DNA of 64,000 nucleotides, taken from positions 37,712,001 to 37,776,000 of the forward strand of contig NC_133400.1 in the NCBI RefSeq assembly GCF_047511655.1, written 5' to 3'. Origin of the DNA: Castor canadensis (lineage: Eukaryota; Chordata; Mammalia; Rodentia; Castoridae). The position numbers and the translations under genes were made by a program. This document shows, piece by piece, positions 21,855 to 35,039 of this stretch. Position 1 is the stretch's first letter, and every line of letters starts with the position of its first letter. The notes beneath the pieces are model-generated. The model was not told the origin of the DNA, did not search any database, and saw only the letters and a program-made list of their open reading frames with translations.

Positions 21855-24800
21855 AATGACAGGAATCACCACATACCTATCAACACTAACACTTAATGTT
21901 AACGGACTTAATTCACCCATCAAAAGGCACCCTTTGATGAACTGGAATAAAAAGGAAGATCCAACAATTTGCTGCTTACAGGAGACCCATCTCACCGACA
22001 GAAATAGCATAGGCTTAGGATGAAAGGCTGGAAGAAGATTTACCAAGCCAATGGCCCCTGAAAACAGGCAGGAGTAGCAATACTTATCTCTGACAAAGTA
22101 GACTTCAACTTACATTGATCAAATGAGATAAAGAAGGACATTCCATACTAATAAAAGGGGAAATAGACCAAAAGGAGATAACAATTATCAGCCTATATGT
22201 AACCCAAAGTCAACATACCCAATTTCATCAAACATACCCTGAAGGACCTAAAAGCATATATTAACTCCAACACAGTTGTCATGGGAGACTTTAACACCAC
22301 ATATTGTCAATAGATAAGTCATCCAAACAAAAAATCAATAAAAATCCAAGATCTAAAGCATACCATAGATCAAATGGACCTAGTTGATGTCTACAGAACA
22401 TTTCATCCAACTTCTACACAATATACATTCTTCTCAGCAGCCATGGAACCTTATCCAAAACAGATCATATCCTAGGGCACAAAGCAAGCCTCAGCAAACA
22501 TAAGAAAATAGAAATTATACCATGCATTCTATCTGATCACAATACAATAAAACTAGAACTCAACTACAAAAGTAAAGAAAAAAACATGCAAACAGCTGGA
22601 AACTGAGTAACTCATTGCTTAATGAATAATGGGTCACTGATGGAATAAAAGAGGAAATTAAAAAGTTCTTGGAAGGCAATGAAAATGAAAACACAACCTA
22701 CCGGAACCTATGGGACATGGAAAGGCAGTCCTGAGAGGAAAGTTTATAGCCATTGAAGCATATATTAAAAAGACTGAAAGATCTCAAATCAGTGACCTAA
22801 TGATACATCTCAAACTCCTAGAAAAACAAAAACAAGAAAATCACAAAACACAGAGAAGGAGAGAAATAATAAAAATAAGAACTTAAATCAATGAAATAGA
22901 AACCAAAAAAACCAAACAAAGAATGAATGAAACAAAAAGTTGGTTCTTTGAAACAATAAACAAAATCAACAGACCCCTGGCAAACCTGACTAAAATGAGG
23001 AGAGAAAAAAACCCAAATTAGTAGAATCAGGAATGCAAAAGGGGAGATAACAACAAACACCATGGAAATCCAGGAAATCATCAGAGACTACTTCGAGAAC
23101 CTATATTCAAATAAATTTGAAAATGTAGAAGAAATGGTCAGATTTCTAGATACTTATGATCACCCTAAACTGAACCAACAGGACATTAATCACCTGAATA
23201 GATCTATAACACAAAATGAAATTGAAGCAGCAATCAAGAGTCTCCCAAAAAAGAAAACTCCTGGACCTGATGGATTCTCTGCTGAATTCTATCAGACCTT
23301 TAAAGAAGACTGATACCAACCCTCCTTAAACTGTTCCATGAAATAGAAAGAAAAGGAAAACTGCCTAACACATTTTATGAAGCCAATATTACACTTATCC
23401 CCAAACCAGGCAAAGACACCTCCAAAAAGGAGAACTATAGGCCAATATCCTTAATGAACATTGATGAAAAAATCCTCAGTAAAATAATGGCAAACCGAAT
23501 TCAACAACACATCAAAAAGATCATTCACCATGACCAAGTAGGCTTCATCCCAGGAATGCAGGGGTGGTTCAACATAGGAAAATCAATCAACGTAATAGAC
23601 CACAGTAACAGAAGCAAAGACAAAAACCACTTATCATCTCAATAGATGCAGAAAAAGCCTTTGATAAGATTAACACCATTTCATGATAAAAGCTCTAAGA
23701 AACTAGGAATAGAAGGAAAGTACCTCAACATTATAAAAGCTATATATGACAAACCTACAGCCAGCATTATAGTTCATGGTGAAATACTGAAACCATTCTC
23801 TCTAAAATCAGGAACTAGAAAAGGATGCCCACTATCTCCACTCCTATTCAACATAGTACTGGAATTCCTAGCCAGACAATTAGGCAAGAAGAAGGAATAA
23901 AAGGAACACAAATAGGTAAAGAAACTGTCAAAATATCCCTATTTGCAGACGACATGATCCTATATCTTAAAGACCCAGAAAACTCTACTCAATAGCTCCT
24001 AGACACCATCAATAGCTATAGCAAGGTAGTAGGATATAAAATGAACATAGAAAAATCATTAGCATTTCTATACACTAATAATGAACAAACTGAGAAAGAA
24101 TATATGAAAACAATTCCATTTACAATTAGCCTCAAAATAAATCAAATACCTAGGTGTAAACCTAACAAAGGATGTGAACGACCTCTACAAGGAAAACTAT
24201 AAACTTCTGAAGAAGAGATTGTGGAAGACTATAGAAAGTGGAGAGATCTTCCATGCTCAAGGATTGGTAGAATGAACATAGTAAAAATGTCGATACTCCC
24301 CAAAGTAATCTACATGTTTAAATCAATTCCCATCAAAATTCCAATGACATTCATTAAAGAGATTGAAAATCTACCGTTAAATTATATGGAAACACAAGAG
24401 GCCATGAATAGCCAAGGCAATACTCAGTCAAAAGAACAATGCTGGAGGTATCAATACCTGACTTCAAACTATATTACAAAGCAATAACAATAAAAACAGC
24501 ATGGTACTGGCACAAAAACAGACATGAAGACCAGTGGAACAGAATAGAGGACCCGGATATGAAGCCACACAACCATAACCAACTTTTCTTTGACAAAGGT
24601 GCTAAAAATATACGATGGAGAAAAGACAGCCTCTTCAACAAAAACTGCTGGGAAAACTAGTTAGCAGTCTGCAAAAAAACTGAAACTAGATCCATGTATA
24701 TCACCCTATACCAATATTAACTCAAAATGGATCAAGGTTCTTAATATCAGATCCCAAACTCTAAAGTTGGTACAGGAAAGAGTAGGAAATACTCTGGAAT

Positions 24801-25668
24801 TAATAGGTATAGGCAAGAACTTTCTGAATGGAATCCCAGCAGCTCAGCAACTAAGAGATAGCATAGATAAATGGGACTTCATAAAACTAAAAAGTTTCTG
24901 CTCAACAAAAGAAATGTTCTCTAAATTGTAGAGACCACCCACAGAGTGGGAGAAAATATTTGCCAGCTACACATCAGACAAAGGACTGATAATCAGAATA
25001 TATAGGGAACTTAAAAAACTAAATTCTCCCAAAATTAATGAAGCAATAAAGAAATGGGCAAGTGAACTAAACAGAACTTTCTCAAAGAAGAAATTCAAAT
25101 GGCCAAAAAACACATGAAAAAATGCTCACCATCTCTAGCAATAAAGAAAATGCAAATTAAAAGCACACTAAAATTCCACCTCTCCCCTGTTAGAATAGCC
25201 ATCATTAGCAACACCACTAACAACAGGTGTTGGCGAGGATTTGGGGAAAAAGGAATCCTCTACACTGTTGGCGGGAATGTAAACTAGTACAACCACTCTG
25301 GAAAAAAATTTGGAGGCTACTTAAAATGCTAAACATTGATCTACCATGTGATCCAGCAATACCACTCTTGGAGATAAACCCAAAAGAACGTGACACAGCT
25401 TACTCCAGTGGTACCTTCACACCCATGATTATCGCAGCACTGTTCACAATATCCAAGTTGTGGAAATAGCCAAGATGCCCCACTACTGACGAATGGATTA
25501 AGAAAATGTGGTATTTATACACAATGGAATTTTATGCAGCCATGAAGAAGAACGAAATGTTATCATTTGCTGGTAAATGGATGGAATTGGAGAACATCAT
25601 TCTGAGTGAAGGTATCCTGGCCCAAAAGACCAAAAATCATATGTTCTCCCTCATATGTGGACATTACA
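21855..25668 (+). pseudogene. L1-3 ORF2, multiply disrupted
   Basis: ATG at 21855, followed by many lesions: single-base deletions in the endonuclease, TGA at 22124-22126 (codon 91), TAA at 24138-24140, TGA at 24405-24407, and others. RT landmarks remain visible ([12 protein letters not shown] near 23254, FADDMILYL near 23940). The usual terminal TAG is TAC here (25666-25668), so the last frame runs on to 25703. Confidence 0.85.
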
Positions 25669-26158
25669 TCAAGGGCAAACACAAGAAGGGGATTGGACTT
25701 TGATCACATCATAAAGGAAGAGCACACAAGTGATGTATGAGGATAGGTAAGACACCTGAAAAACTAGATAGCATTTGTTGCCCTCAACTCAGAGAAACTT
25801 AAGCAGATATTTTAAAGTAACAGAGGCCAATAGGAGAAGGGGACCAGGAAGTGGAGAAAAGGGTAGTTCAAGAAGAATTAACTTAGAAGATAACACACAT
25901 GCTCAGTGAAGCAATGAAGTCAACTCCCTATATAGCTACCCTTATCTCAACTAGCAAAAACCCTTGGTCCTTCCTATTATTGCTTATACTCTCTCTTCAA
26001 CACAATTAAAGATAAGGGCAAAATAGTTTCTGCCAGGTAGCAAGGTGGTCGGGGGGAAGAGGGAGGGGGTGTGCGGGTAGGGAGGGGGTGGGAGGAAGGG
26101 GGGTGAAATGACCCAATTTGTATGCACATATGAATAAAATAAAAATTAAAATAAAAAG
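25669..26158 (+). other. L1-3 3'UTR and tail
   Basis: Contains the G-rich tract (26046-26103) and an A-rich tail with GAATAAAATAAAAATTAAAA. The wording in the middle (ACATGCTCAGTGAAGCAATG) groups it with L1-4 and not with L1-1 or L1-5. Confidence 0.8.
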
Positions 26159-26223
26159 CTATGATCCTCTTGATCTCCACCTCTCAGATAGCTGGCGTAA
26201 CAGGAATGAGCCACTTTGCCCCT
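26159..26223 (-). mobile_element. Trimeric SINE, right piece after L1-3
   Basis: Continuation of the SINE cut at 19293: CTATGATCCTCTTGATCTCC, then TCAGATAGCTGGCGTAACAG and GAATGAGCCAC, the reversed 5' end of a B1 unit. Confidence 0.8.
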
Positions 26224-26354
26224 CTGTCAAATAATTCCTGATTTAAGGATCATGATTATTTAGGTACAATAGTTTTTCTCACAGGGGATTTAAGTGGAAA
26301 ATTGTAGAATATCTGACTAAGATAAGATTGTATCATATCAATATCCTGGTTTTA

Positions 26355-26430
26355 GGGCATAAGGGTGAGGCATTAGAGCACCTACTTGCCATGTGCAAGG
26401 CCCTGGGTTCAATCTCCAGAACACATGCAC
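26355..26430 (+). mobile_element. ID SINE, diverged
   Basis: GGGTGAGGCATTAGAGCACC, TACTTGCCATGTGCAAGGCC and CTGGGTTCAATCTCCAGAAC form a tRNA-like ID body. Confidence 0.65.
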
Positions 26431-26552
26431 AGATACACAAAAATCCTGGTTGTGGTATTATTATAGTTTGGCAAAGTGTTACTATTGGAGGAAAGTAGCA
26501 TATAAGGAATCTCTCTGAAGGTTTTTTTTTGTTTGTTTGTTTTGTTTATTTT

Positions 26553-26640
26553 CTGTGGTACTGGGATGTGAACTCAGGGCCTTTGGGCTTGCTAGGCAAG
26601 CACTCTATGACTAGAGCCATGCCCACAGTCCCCTGAAGTT
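26553..26640 (-). mobile_element. ID SINE
   Basis: Reversed ID: TGTGGTACTGGGATGTGAAC, GGGCTTGCTAGGCAAGCACT and CTATGACTAGAGCCATGCCC, with the reversed tail (GTTT repeats) at 26521-26550. Confidence 0.8.
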
Positions 26641-27069
26641 TTTTTTTTTTTAATAACTAACTGCATGTGAATCTGTAATTCTCTTAAAAGGAAAACAAAG
26701 TGGTGCAAGACTTCCATTTTTGGCCAACATTGACATACTTTTCCTTCTACTTGAAACAGCCATGAAAAACAGTCAAAATATTTTCAACAGTGGTTTTCAA
26801 GACAGTGGACATCAGTCATTGGAGGATAATGGCTCTCTGTACTTGGTAATAAACAAAGTAAGCCCTGTCATTCATTGCCTGGCTTATGGCCTTAAGAAAA
26901 TTCTGGCTGTGACACAGGGAAAGGAAACTTAGAAGTAATATAGCAGACTCTCTGAGTTTAGGAGATCTGAGCTCAGTATCCAGAGACCAAGAAATAAAAA
27001 ACAAGTCCATGATTTGACCTAATTATAAATCCAAAATTTGGTGTCAAATTTTGTGCAACCAAAAGATAA
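26641..27069. other. Unassigned DNA, possibly very old repeat
   Basis: A 70-codon open frame at 26720-26932 has no recognised domain or splice context, and parts of the stretch vaguely resemble L1M 5' sequences. No gene is called. Confidence 0.35.
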
Positions 27070-27588
27070 GAGAGCAGATGCCCTATAACGGATGAATACA
27101 TTTATATATATACATACACACACACAATGGACTTTTACTTAGTAAGGAAGAATGAAACCATGTGGTTTTAAGGTAAATGGATGCAATTGGAGGACATCAT
27201 ATTGAATGAAGTATGCCAGGCTTAGAAAAAAAAAGGCTGCATGTTTTCTCTCATATGTTGAAGAGAGATCCGAAAGATAAACATATATACAAAACCAAAC
27301 ATGCTCATATACAAACTCATATGTAGAACATGTTTGCCATACTGGAACTACTCTATGGAACTCGGGGGAGGTGGGAAAGGAAAAGAGAATGATAGAACAA
27401 TGTAGAAATACATTACATCTGTGCAGGTAGAGGATACAACAATATGTATTGAAGGCTTTTGAATAAGGGGGGCGGGAGGGAAGGGGTAAGGGAGAGTAAA
27501 GGAAGGAGTTGAACAGACCAGAATAAACTATACTCACAGAGGGGATACATCAAGAAACCCCTTTGAAGTTTGACTTAGAAATTAATAA
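27070..27588 (+). mobile_element. Old L1 3' end
   Basis: Decayed ORF2 C-terminus and 3'UTR: ACAATGGACTTTTACTTAGT, AATGGATGCAATTGGAGGAC and TGTTTTCTCTCATATG, then a G-rich tract (27448-27490). It ends near GAAACCCCTTTGAAG and AATTAATAAC. L1-4 begins right after it. Confidence 0.75.
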
Positions 27589-27591
27589 CAA

Positions 27592-28901
27592 GCTGCTGCA
27601 GATGGTGACTAGAGGAAGGGAGCAGAAAGTGTGCTTCCTAAAGTAAAATCTTGGAGAGATGCTGGAGATACACTTGGCAGGAAAAACCACCATGAAAAGG
27701 CAAAACTCTGACTCCTCCACATCCCCAGCCCATGCATAGCATCCCCACTCCACGTTAAACAGAGAAACCAGGAGGGCTCCTGCACCGCAAGACGCCAATT
27801 CCAAGACTGTTGAGAAGACGCAGATCACCAGGTGAGCTAAGTGGCACATGGTAAATCAGCATAGCCCCCTGGACAGACTGACCCACACCCAGGGAGAAAA
27901 GAGGAAAAAAACCAATCTGAATAATAAGCAAGTAGATGAAAAAAAATAAAAAGACATTTAGCAAAGAGGGCGGGGCGCCCTGAGCTCCAGAGAGTAGGGG
28001 AGGAGAGATCCCCACTCAAACTGTGAATAAACAAGCTGGCAGGAGAAGGCAGGAGCGGCAGAACCCCCCCCCCCCCGCAGTGTGCTTTGAGAGGGGAAGG
28101 CTTGTAAAAGTGGCTAAAGCATAGCACACCCCTCTGGAGAGTTGGGGAGGGACACTTCCCCACGTGAACTCTAAATAATAAAAAAAAAAGACTGCAATTG
28201 TAAGAGGCAGGAAAAAACAAAAAGAGGCATGTGGCCAGGAGAACTCTACACAAACAAAGCCTGCTGGGGCTAGGTGAGTGTAAAGCTCATTCCTGAGATC
28301 TGCATAAGTAAAGCCTGCCGTAGCAGAAGGCTGACAGTAGGTGACAGGTGAGTTGCAGCCCCAGATAGACATTCACAAAGCTGTTTCCAGACACTTTTTT
28401 TTGTCGTTCTTTTCGTCTTTTGATGAGACAATGACAGAACTAGGACTGGATGCTGAAGGACTAACTAAAACTGTATTGCATTTAAATTTGGGATTTATTT
28501 GTTTTGCTGTGGTTTTTTTTTTGTGTTGTTTGTTTTGTTTTTTCCCCTTTGATGAGACAATGACAGAACTTCTTCCCAGACACCAACCCAGGACTGGAGG
28601 ATGAAGGACTAACCTTTTTTTTTTTTTTTTCTGTTTCACTATCCTCTGTCTCTCTAATGCCTGTATAGCTCACCATTGATTAGTACACTACCTCTCCCTG
28701 TTTATTTCATTGGCTGTATTTTGTGTATGTGTGTGTATGTGTATGTCTGTTTGTTTGTTTTGGGATTTTTTCCCTTTTTCTTTACCTTCTTTGCTTTCCC
28801 TTTTCTCTCTCACTTCCACTCTAGAAATCACCATTGTTATTATTACAAGATAGACAATATGGAATTACACACAGTACAGGGAAATAATAATAGCAAGGGC
28901 A
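27592..28901 (+). promoter_or_regulatory. L1-4 5'UTR
   Basis: The YY1-type motif is degraded (GCAGATGGTGACTAGAGG). The monomer region is rearranged, with a run of about 12 C at 28066-28077 and a CCCCACGTGAACTCTAAATA box near 28158. Two CTTTGATGAGA-like blocks (about 28417 and 28549) are present. Confidence 0.65.
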
Positions 28902-30084
28902 ATGATGGGAAGATGGAAAAAAGAGGGAAATCACTTTCTCCCCAATAATAAATCAGTACAGGAACCAGAGGGAAATGAAGAAAGCAGATACCCAGATCCA
29001 GACTCCAACAGAATCAAGATAAACTATGCCAAAGAACCCAATGAAGCCCCACAAGAACACCTTGAAAGAAGAAATCCTGCAAGTAATCAATGAGAATTTT
29101 ATAGGGATGATACTGGATATGGTCAACCAAAATATACAGGAGACACTCAAGAAATTCCAAGACAATAAAAATAGAGAATTTGAAAGAAGAAATAAAAGGA
29201 AGAATAGAAGAACTGTATAAACACCAAAGTGAAACAAAGGACACAATTAATAAAGAGATAAATGAACTCAGAAAGAAAATAGACAATATCAAAGAGGAAG
29301 GGACTCAGGATATAGAAAACCACAGAAAAAAGAATGAAACAAAAATGAAAACAAAATGGAAGGCCAATCCAGCAGACTAGAACAGGCAGAAGACAGAATT
29401 TCAGAACTCGAAGATGAAATGGTAATTAAAGACAAAAAACAGAAGAAATATTAGTTAAACAACTCAAGACCTGTGAAAAGGTATTGACTAACTCCATTAA
29501 AAGACCAAACCTGAGAATCATGGTATTGAAGAACAAGAAGAGGTGTAAGCAAAAGGAATGCATAATATAGTCAACAAAATACTAACAAAAAATTTCCCAA
29601 ATCTAGAAAAATCTATGCCCATACACATGCAGGAAACCTCCAGAGCATCAACAGACCTGAACAAAATAGAAATATCCCATAAGATATTATCATTAAAACA
29701 ACAAGTACAGAGACTAGAGAAAGAATATTGAAGGCTGTAAGAGAATAAAAAACAAATAACATACAAAGGTAAACCCATAAAATCACAGCAACTTCTGCAG
29801 AGAAACATTAAAATCAAAAGAGCATGGAGTGAGGTCTTCCAGGAACTGAAAGAAAATAACTTCAACCCTAGGATTCTCTACCCAGAAAAACTATCATTCA
29901 AAATAGATAGAGCAATAAAAGTTTTTCATGATAAGCAGAAACTAAAACAATATGTGACCACAAAGCCACCACTACAAAATATTCTTCAAGGGATTCTGCA
30001 CACAGAATGTGAAACCCAACATAACCATGAAAGAGCAGACAGCACCAAACTACAGGAAAAGAAAAAGCAAGAAAGTAGAGAGTA
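28902..30084 (+). pseudogene. L1-4 ORF1, frameshifted
   Basis: ATG at 28902 (MMGRWKKEG). An extra C at about 29048 and other indels split the frame. Coiled-coil segments read at 29026-29380, and the C-terminal domain reads in pieces near 29740-30084, ending with TAA 30082-30084. Confidence 0.8.
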
Positions 30085-30135
30085 ACAATGATTTAGCTAC
30101 ACACAATCAAACCCTCAAACAACTAAGACAACTAA

Positions 30136-33100
30136 ATAACAGGAATCACCACATACCTGTCAATACTAACACTTAATGTTAATGGACTTAATTCCTCAAT
30201 CAAAGGAACCATTTGACAAACTGGATTAAAAAGGAAGATCCAACAACTTGTTGCTTACAGGAGACCCATCTCACCAACAGAAATAAGCATAGGCTTAGGA
30301 TGAAAGGCTGGAAGAAGATTTACCAAGCCAATGGCCCCCAAAAACAGGCTGGAGTAGCAATACTTATCTCTGACAAAGTAGACTTCAAACCTACATTGAT
30401 CAAATGAGATAAAGAAGGACATTTCATACTAATAAAAGGGGAAATAGACCAAAAGGAAATAACAATTATCAGCCTATATGCACCCAAGGTCAACGCACCC
30501 AATTTCATCAAACATACCCTGAAAGACTTAAAAGCATATATTAATTCCAACACAGTGGTCATGGGAGACTTTAACACCCCACTATTTTCAATAGATAGAT
30601 CATCCAAAAAAAAATCAATAAAGACATCCAAGATCTAAACATACCATAGGTCAAATGGACCTAGTTGATGTCTACAGAACATTTCATCCAACTTCTACAC
30701 AATATACATTCTTTGCAGAAGCTCACAGAACCTTCTCCAAAATAGATCATATCCAGGGACACAAAGCAAGCATCAGCAAATATAAGAAAATAGAAATTAT
30801 ACCATGTATTCTATCATATCACAATACAATAAAACTAGAACTCAACAACAAAAATAAAGACAAAAACGATGCAAACAGCTGGAAAGTGAATAACTCATTG
30901 CTTAATGAACAATCAGTCATCGATGAAATAAAAGAGGAAATTAAAAAGTTCCGGGAAGTCAATGAAAATGAAAACACAATCTACCAGAAGCTATGGGACA
31001 CAGCAAAGGCAGTCCTGAGAGGAAAGTTTATAGCCATTGAAGCATATATTAAAAAGACTGAAAGATCTCAAATCAGTGACCTAATGATACATCTCAAACT
31101 CCTAGAAAAACAAGTACAAGAAAATCCCAAAAAATAGAAGGAGAGAAATAATAAAAATAAGAGCTAAAATCAATGAAATACAAACCAAAAAAAACCATAT
31201 GAAGAATTAATGAAACAAAAAGATGGTTCTTTGAAAAAACAAACAAGATCGATGGACCCCTGGCAAACCTGACTAAAATGAGGAGAGAAATAACCCAAAT
31301 CAGTAAAATCAGAAATGCAAAAGGGGAGATAACAACAAACACCATGGAAGTCCAGGAAATCATCAGAGACTACTTCGAGAACCTATATTCAAATAAATTT
31401 GAAAATGTTGAAGAAATGGTCAGATTTCTAGATACTTATGATCACCCTAAACTGAACCAACAGGACATTAATCACCTGAATAGATCTATAACACAAAATG
31501 AAATTGAAGCAGCAATCAAGAGTCTCCCAAAAAAGAAAACTCCTGGACCTGATGGATTCTCTGCTGAATTCTATCAGACCTTTAAAGAAGAACTAATACC
31601 AACCCTCCTTAAAGTGTTCCACAAAATAGAAAGGGAAGGAAAACTGCCTAACACATTTTATGAAGCAAGTATTACACTTATCCCCAAATCAGGCAAAGAC
31701 ACCTCCAAAAAGGAGAACTATAGGCCAATATCCTTAATGAACATTGATGAAAAAATCCTCAATAAAATAATGGCAAACCGAATTCAACAACAGATCAAAA
31801 AGATCATTCACCATGACCAAGTAGGCTTCATCCCAGAAATGCAGGGGTGGTTCAACATATGAAAATCATTAAATGTAATAAACCACGTTAATAGAAGCAA
31901 AGACAAAAACCACTTGATCATCTCAATAGATGCAGAAAAAGCCTTTCATAAGATCCAACACCATTTCATGATAAAAGCTCTAAGAAAACTAGGAATAGAA
32001 GGAAAGTACCTCAACATTATAAAAGCTATATATGACAAACCTACAGCCAGCATTATACTTAATGGTGAAATACTGAAACCATTCCCTCTAAAATCAGGAA
32101 TGAGACAAGGATGCCCACTATCTCCACTCCTATTCAACATAGTACTGGAATTCCTAGCCAGAGCAATTAGGCAAGAAGAAGAAATAAAAGGAATACAAAT
32201 AGGTAAAGAAACTGTCAAAATATCCCTATTTGCAGATGACATGATCCTATATCTTAAAGACCCAAAAAATTCTACTCAAAAGCTCCTAGACACCATCAAT
32301 AGCTATAGAAGGGTAGCAGGATATAAAATCAGCATAGAAAAATCATTAGCATTTCTATACACTAATAATGAACAAACTGAGAAAGAATATATGAAAACAA
32401 TTCCATTTACAATAGCCTCAAAATAAATCAAATACCTAGGTGTAAACTTAACAAAGGTTGTGAATGACCTCTACAAGAAAACTATAAACTTCTGAAGAAA
32501 GAGATTGAGGAAGACTATAGAAAGTGGAGCGATCTCCCATGCTCATGGATTGGTAGAATCAACATAATAAAAATGTGTATACTCCCAAAAGCAATCTACA
32601 TGCTTAATGCAATTCCCATCAAAATCCCAATGACATTCATCAAAGAGATTGAAAAATCTACTGTTAAATTTATATGGAAACACAAGAGGCCATGAATAGC
32701 CAAGGCAATACTTAATAAAAAGAACAACGCTGGAGGTATCACAATACCTGACTTCAAACTATATTACAAAGCAATAACAATAAAAACAGCATGGTACTGG
32801 CACAAAAACAGACATGAAGACCAGTGGAACAGAATGGAGGACCCGGATATAAAGCCACACAACTATAACCAACTTATCTTTGACAATGGCGCTAAAAATA
32901 TATGATGGAGAAAAGACAGCCTCTTCAACAAAAACTGCTGTGAAAATTGGTTAGCAATCTGCAAAAAACTGAAACTAGATCCATGTATATCACCCTATAC
33001 CAATATTAACTCAAAATGTATCAAGGATCTTAATATCAGACCCCAAACTCTTAGGTTGGTACAGGAAAGAGTAGGAAATACTTTGTAACTAATAGGTATA

Positions 33101-33957
33101 GGCAAAGACTTTCTCAATGGAACCCCAGCAGCTCAGCAACTAAGAGATAGCATAGATAAACGGGACTTCATAAAACTAAAAAGCTTCTGCTCAACAAAAG
33201 AAATGGTCCTAAACTGAAAAGACCACCCATAGAGTGGGAGAAAATATTTGCCAGCTACACATCAGACAAAGGACTGATAATCAGAATATATAGGGAACTT
33301 AAAAAACTAAATTCTCCCAAAATTAATGAACCAATAACAAAATGGGCAAGTGAACTAAACAGAACTTTCTCAAAAGAAGAAATTCAAATGGCCAAAAAAC
33401 ACATGAAAAAATGCTCACCATCTCTAGCAATAAAGGAAATGCAAATTAAAACCACACTAAGATTCCACCTCTCCCCTGTTAGAATAGCCATCATTAGCAA
33501 CACCACCAACAACAGGTGTTGGTGAGGATGCGGGGAAAAAGGAACCCTCTTACACTGTTGGTGGGAATGTAAACTAGTACAACCACCCTGGAAAAAAATT
33601 TGGAGGCTACTTAAAAAGCTAAACATTGATCTACCAGATGATCCAGCAATACCACTCTTGGGGATATACTCAAAAGTCTGTGACACGGGTTACTCCAGAG
33701 GCACCTGCACACCCATGTTTATTGCAGCACTATTCACAATAGCCAAGTTATGGAAACAGCCAAGATGCCCCACTACTGACGAATGGAGTCAGAAAATGTG
33801 GTATTTATACACAGTGGAATTTTATGCAGGCATGAAGAAGAACGAGATGTTATCATTCGGTGGTAAATGGATGGAATTGGAGAACATCATTCTGAGTGAG
33901 GTTAGCCTTGCCCAAAAGACCAAAAATCATATGTTCTCCCTCATATGCGGACATTAG
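30136..33957 (+). pseudogene. L1-4 ORF2, start lost and several nonsense codons
   Basis: The expected initiator is ATA (30136-30138) where sister copies have ATG. Stops seen include TGA 30405-30407 (codon 91), TGA at 31859-31861, TAA 32424-32426 and TGA 32693-32695, plus scattered indels. A long clean RT stretch survives at 31278-31858. FADDMILYL is at about 32230-32256. The cysteine motif is near 33518-33571. The terminal TAG is at 33955-33957. Confidence 0.88.
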
Positions 33958-34439
33958 ATCAAGGGCAAACACAACAAGGGGATTGGACTTTGATCACATG
34001 ATAAAGCGAGAGCACACAAAGAAGGTATGAGGATAGGTAAGACACCTTAAAAACTAGATAGCAATTGTTGCTCTCAACTCAGAGAAACTAAAGCAGATAC
34101 TTTAAAGTGACAGAGGCCAATAACAGAAGGGAACCAGGAACCAGAGGAAAGGTTAGCTGGAGAAGAATTAATTGAGAAGATAACACACATGCTCAGTAAA
34201 GCAATGAAGTCAACTCCCTGTATAGCTACCCTTATCTCAACTAGCCAAGACCCTTGGTCCTTCCTATTATTGCTTATACTCTCTCTTCAACAAAATTAGA
34301 GATAAGGGCAAAATAGTTTCTGCCTGGTAGCAAGTGGGTAGGGGGGCAGATGGAGGGGCCTGGGAGTAAGGGTAGGGGTGGGGAGAAGGGGGAAAAATGA
34401 CCCAAACATTGTATGCACATATAAATAAAAGAAAAAAAA
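33958..34439 (+). other. L1-4 3'UTR and tail
   Basis: G-rich tract at 34337-34391. The middle portion (ACATGCTCAGTAAAGCAATG) is nearly identical to L1-3. The tail reads AAATAAAAGAAAAAAAA. Confidence 0.8.
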
Positions 34440-34734
34440 TCTTTTCAGTCATTTGAAAATAAAGTTTTAAAAATAATATTCTTAAAGTTTTATTTCCTAA
34501 GCTAATTAAGATATCATCTACTAATTTCCTATTGTAGGTGATGGTTTGATCATTTTATTTCAAGCATCTTTTCCTAGTATCCATTAACCTATTATGCTTA
34601 TCTTATTGTAAGTAGTAACTTAATAAGCTGCTTATTTTATTTTGATGTACTAAAAATATAGTTTCCAATCTAAAATTTTAGCTATTATAATAACATTGTG
34701 GTTTTCCTGACATTAAAAAAAAGAAATTAATAAG
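34440..34734. other. AT-rich DNA, no recognised feature
   Basis: No gene or repeat recognised in this stretch. Confidence 0.4.
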
Positions 34735-35030
34735 AAAAGACAGAACTGTAAAATAGGTACCCTGTGTGTGTTTGGGGAATATTTAGAGGGGGGAGGGTAA
34801 ATGGCAGAGATGAAAGTGATGGACTATGGTTGGTGGGCTTCATATACATACATAAAATAGAATGATGAAACCTCTTGCAAATGCTTTAAGTAGGGCAGGG
34901 AGGGGTTTGCAGGGCTTGGGTGGGGAGATGATGGGGCAATCTAACCTATGTACAATATAAGGCTATTCAGAATTGTCACAATGAATCCTCCCTACACAAC
35001 AGATATATACCAATTTAAAAAAATGATAAA
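34735..35030 (+). mobile_element. Probable old L1 3' end
   Basis: Layout like the decayed L1 3'UTRs elsewhere in the window: a G-rich part (GGGGGGAGGGTAAATGG), GATGAAACCTCTTGCAAATG, and CAATGAATCCTCCCTACACA, with an A-rich end. Diverged. Confidence 0.4.
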
Positions 35031-35039
35031 AGGGTGCCA

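Larger units (their letters stand above)
19294..26158 (+). mobile_element. L1-3: full-length LINE-1 inserted in a SINE
   Basis: About 6.87 kb from the ATTCCAAGATGGCAGCTAGA start to the A-rich tail. CTATGATC occurs at both edges (19285-19292 and 26159-26166), consistent with a target-site duplication. Many small indels and nonsense codons break both ORFs. It shares diagnostic variants and nonsense codons with L1-4. Confidence 0.92.
27592..34439 (+). mobile_element. L1-4: full-length LINE-1
   Basis: About 6.85 kb with 5'UTR (starting near CTGCAGATGGTGACTAGAGG), broken ORF1, broken ORF2, 3'UTR and A-rich tail. It lies directly behind an older L1 3' end. I could not find a convincing target-site duplication. 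It shares several nonsense codons with L1-3. Confidence 0.88.

Noticed and set aside
26720-26932. 70-codon plus-strand frame as a small gene or exon
   Set aside because: No domain, no plausible splice sites at its edges, and it lies between repeats in sequence that may be an old repeat itself.
27592-34439. L1-3 and L1-4 as a segmental duplication of one element
   Set aside because: Flanking sequences differ entirely: L1-3 sits in a SINE with its own TSD, L1-4 behind an old L1 end. They are better read as separate insertions.
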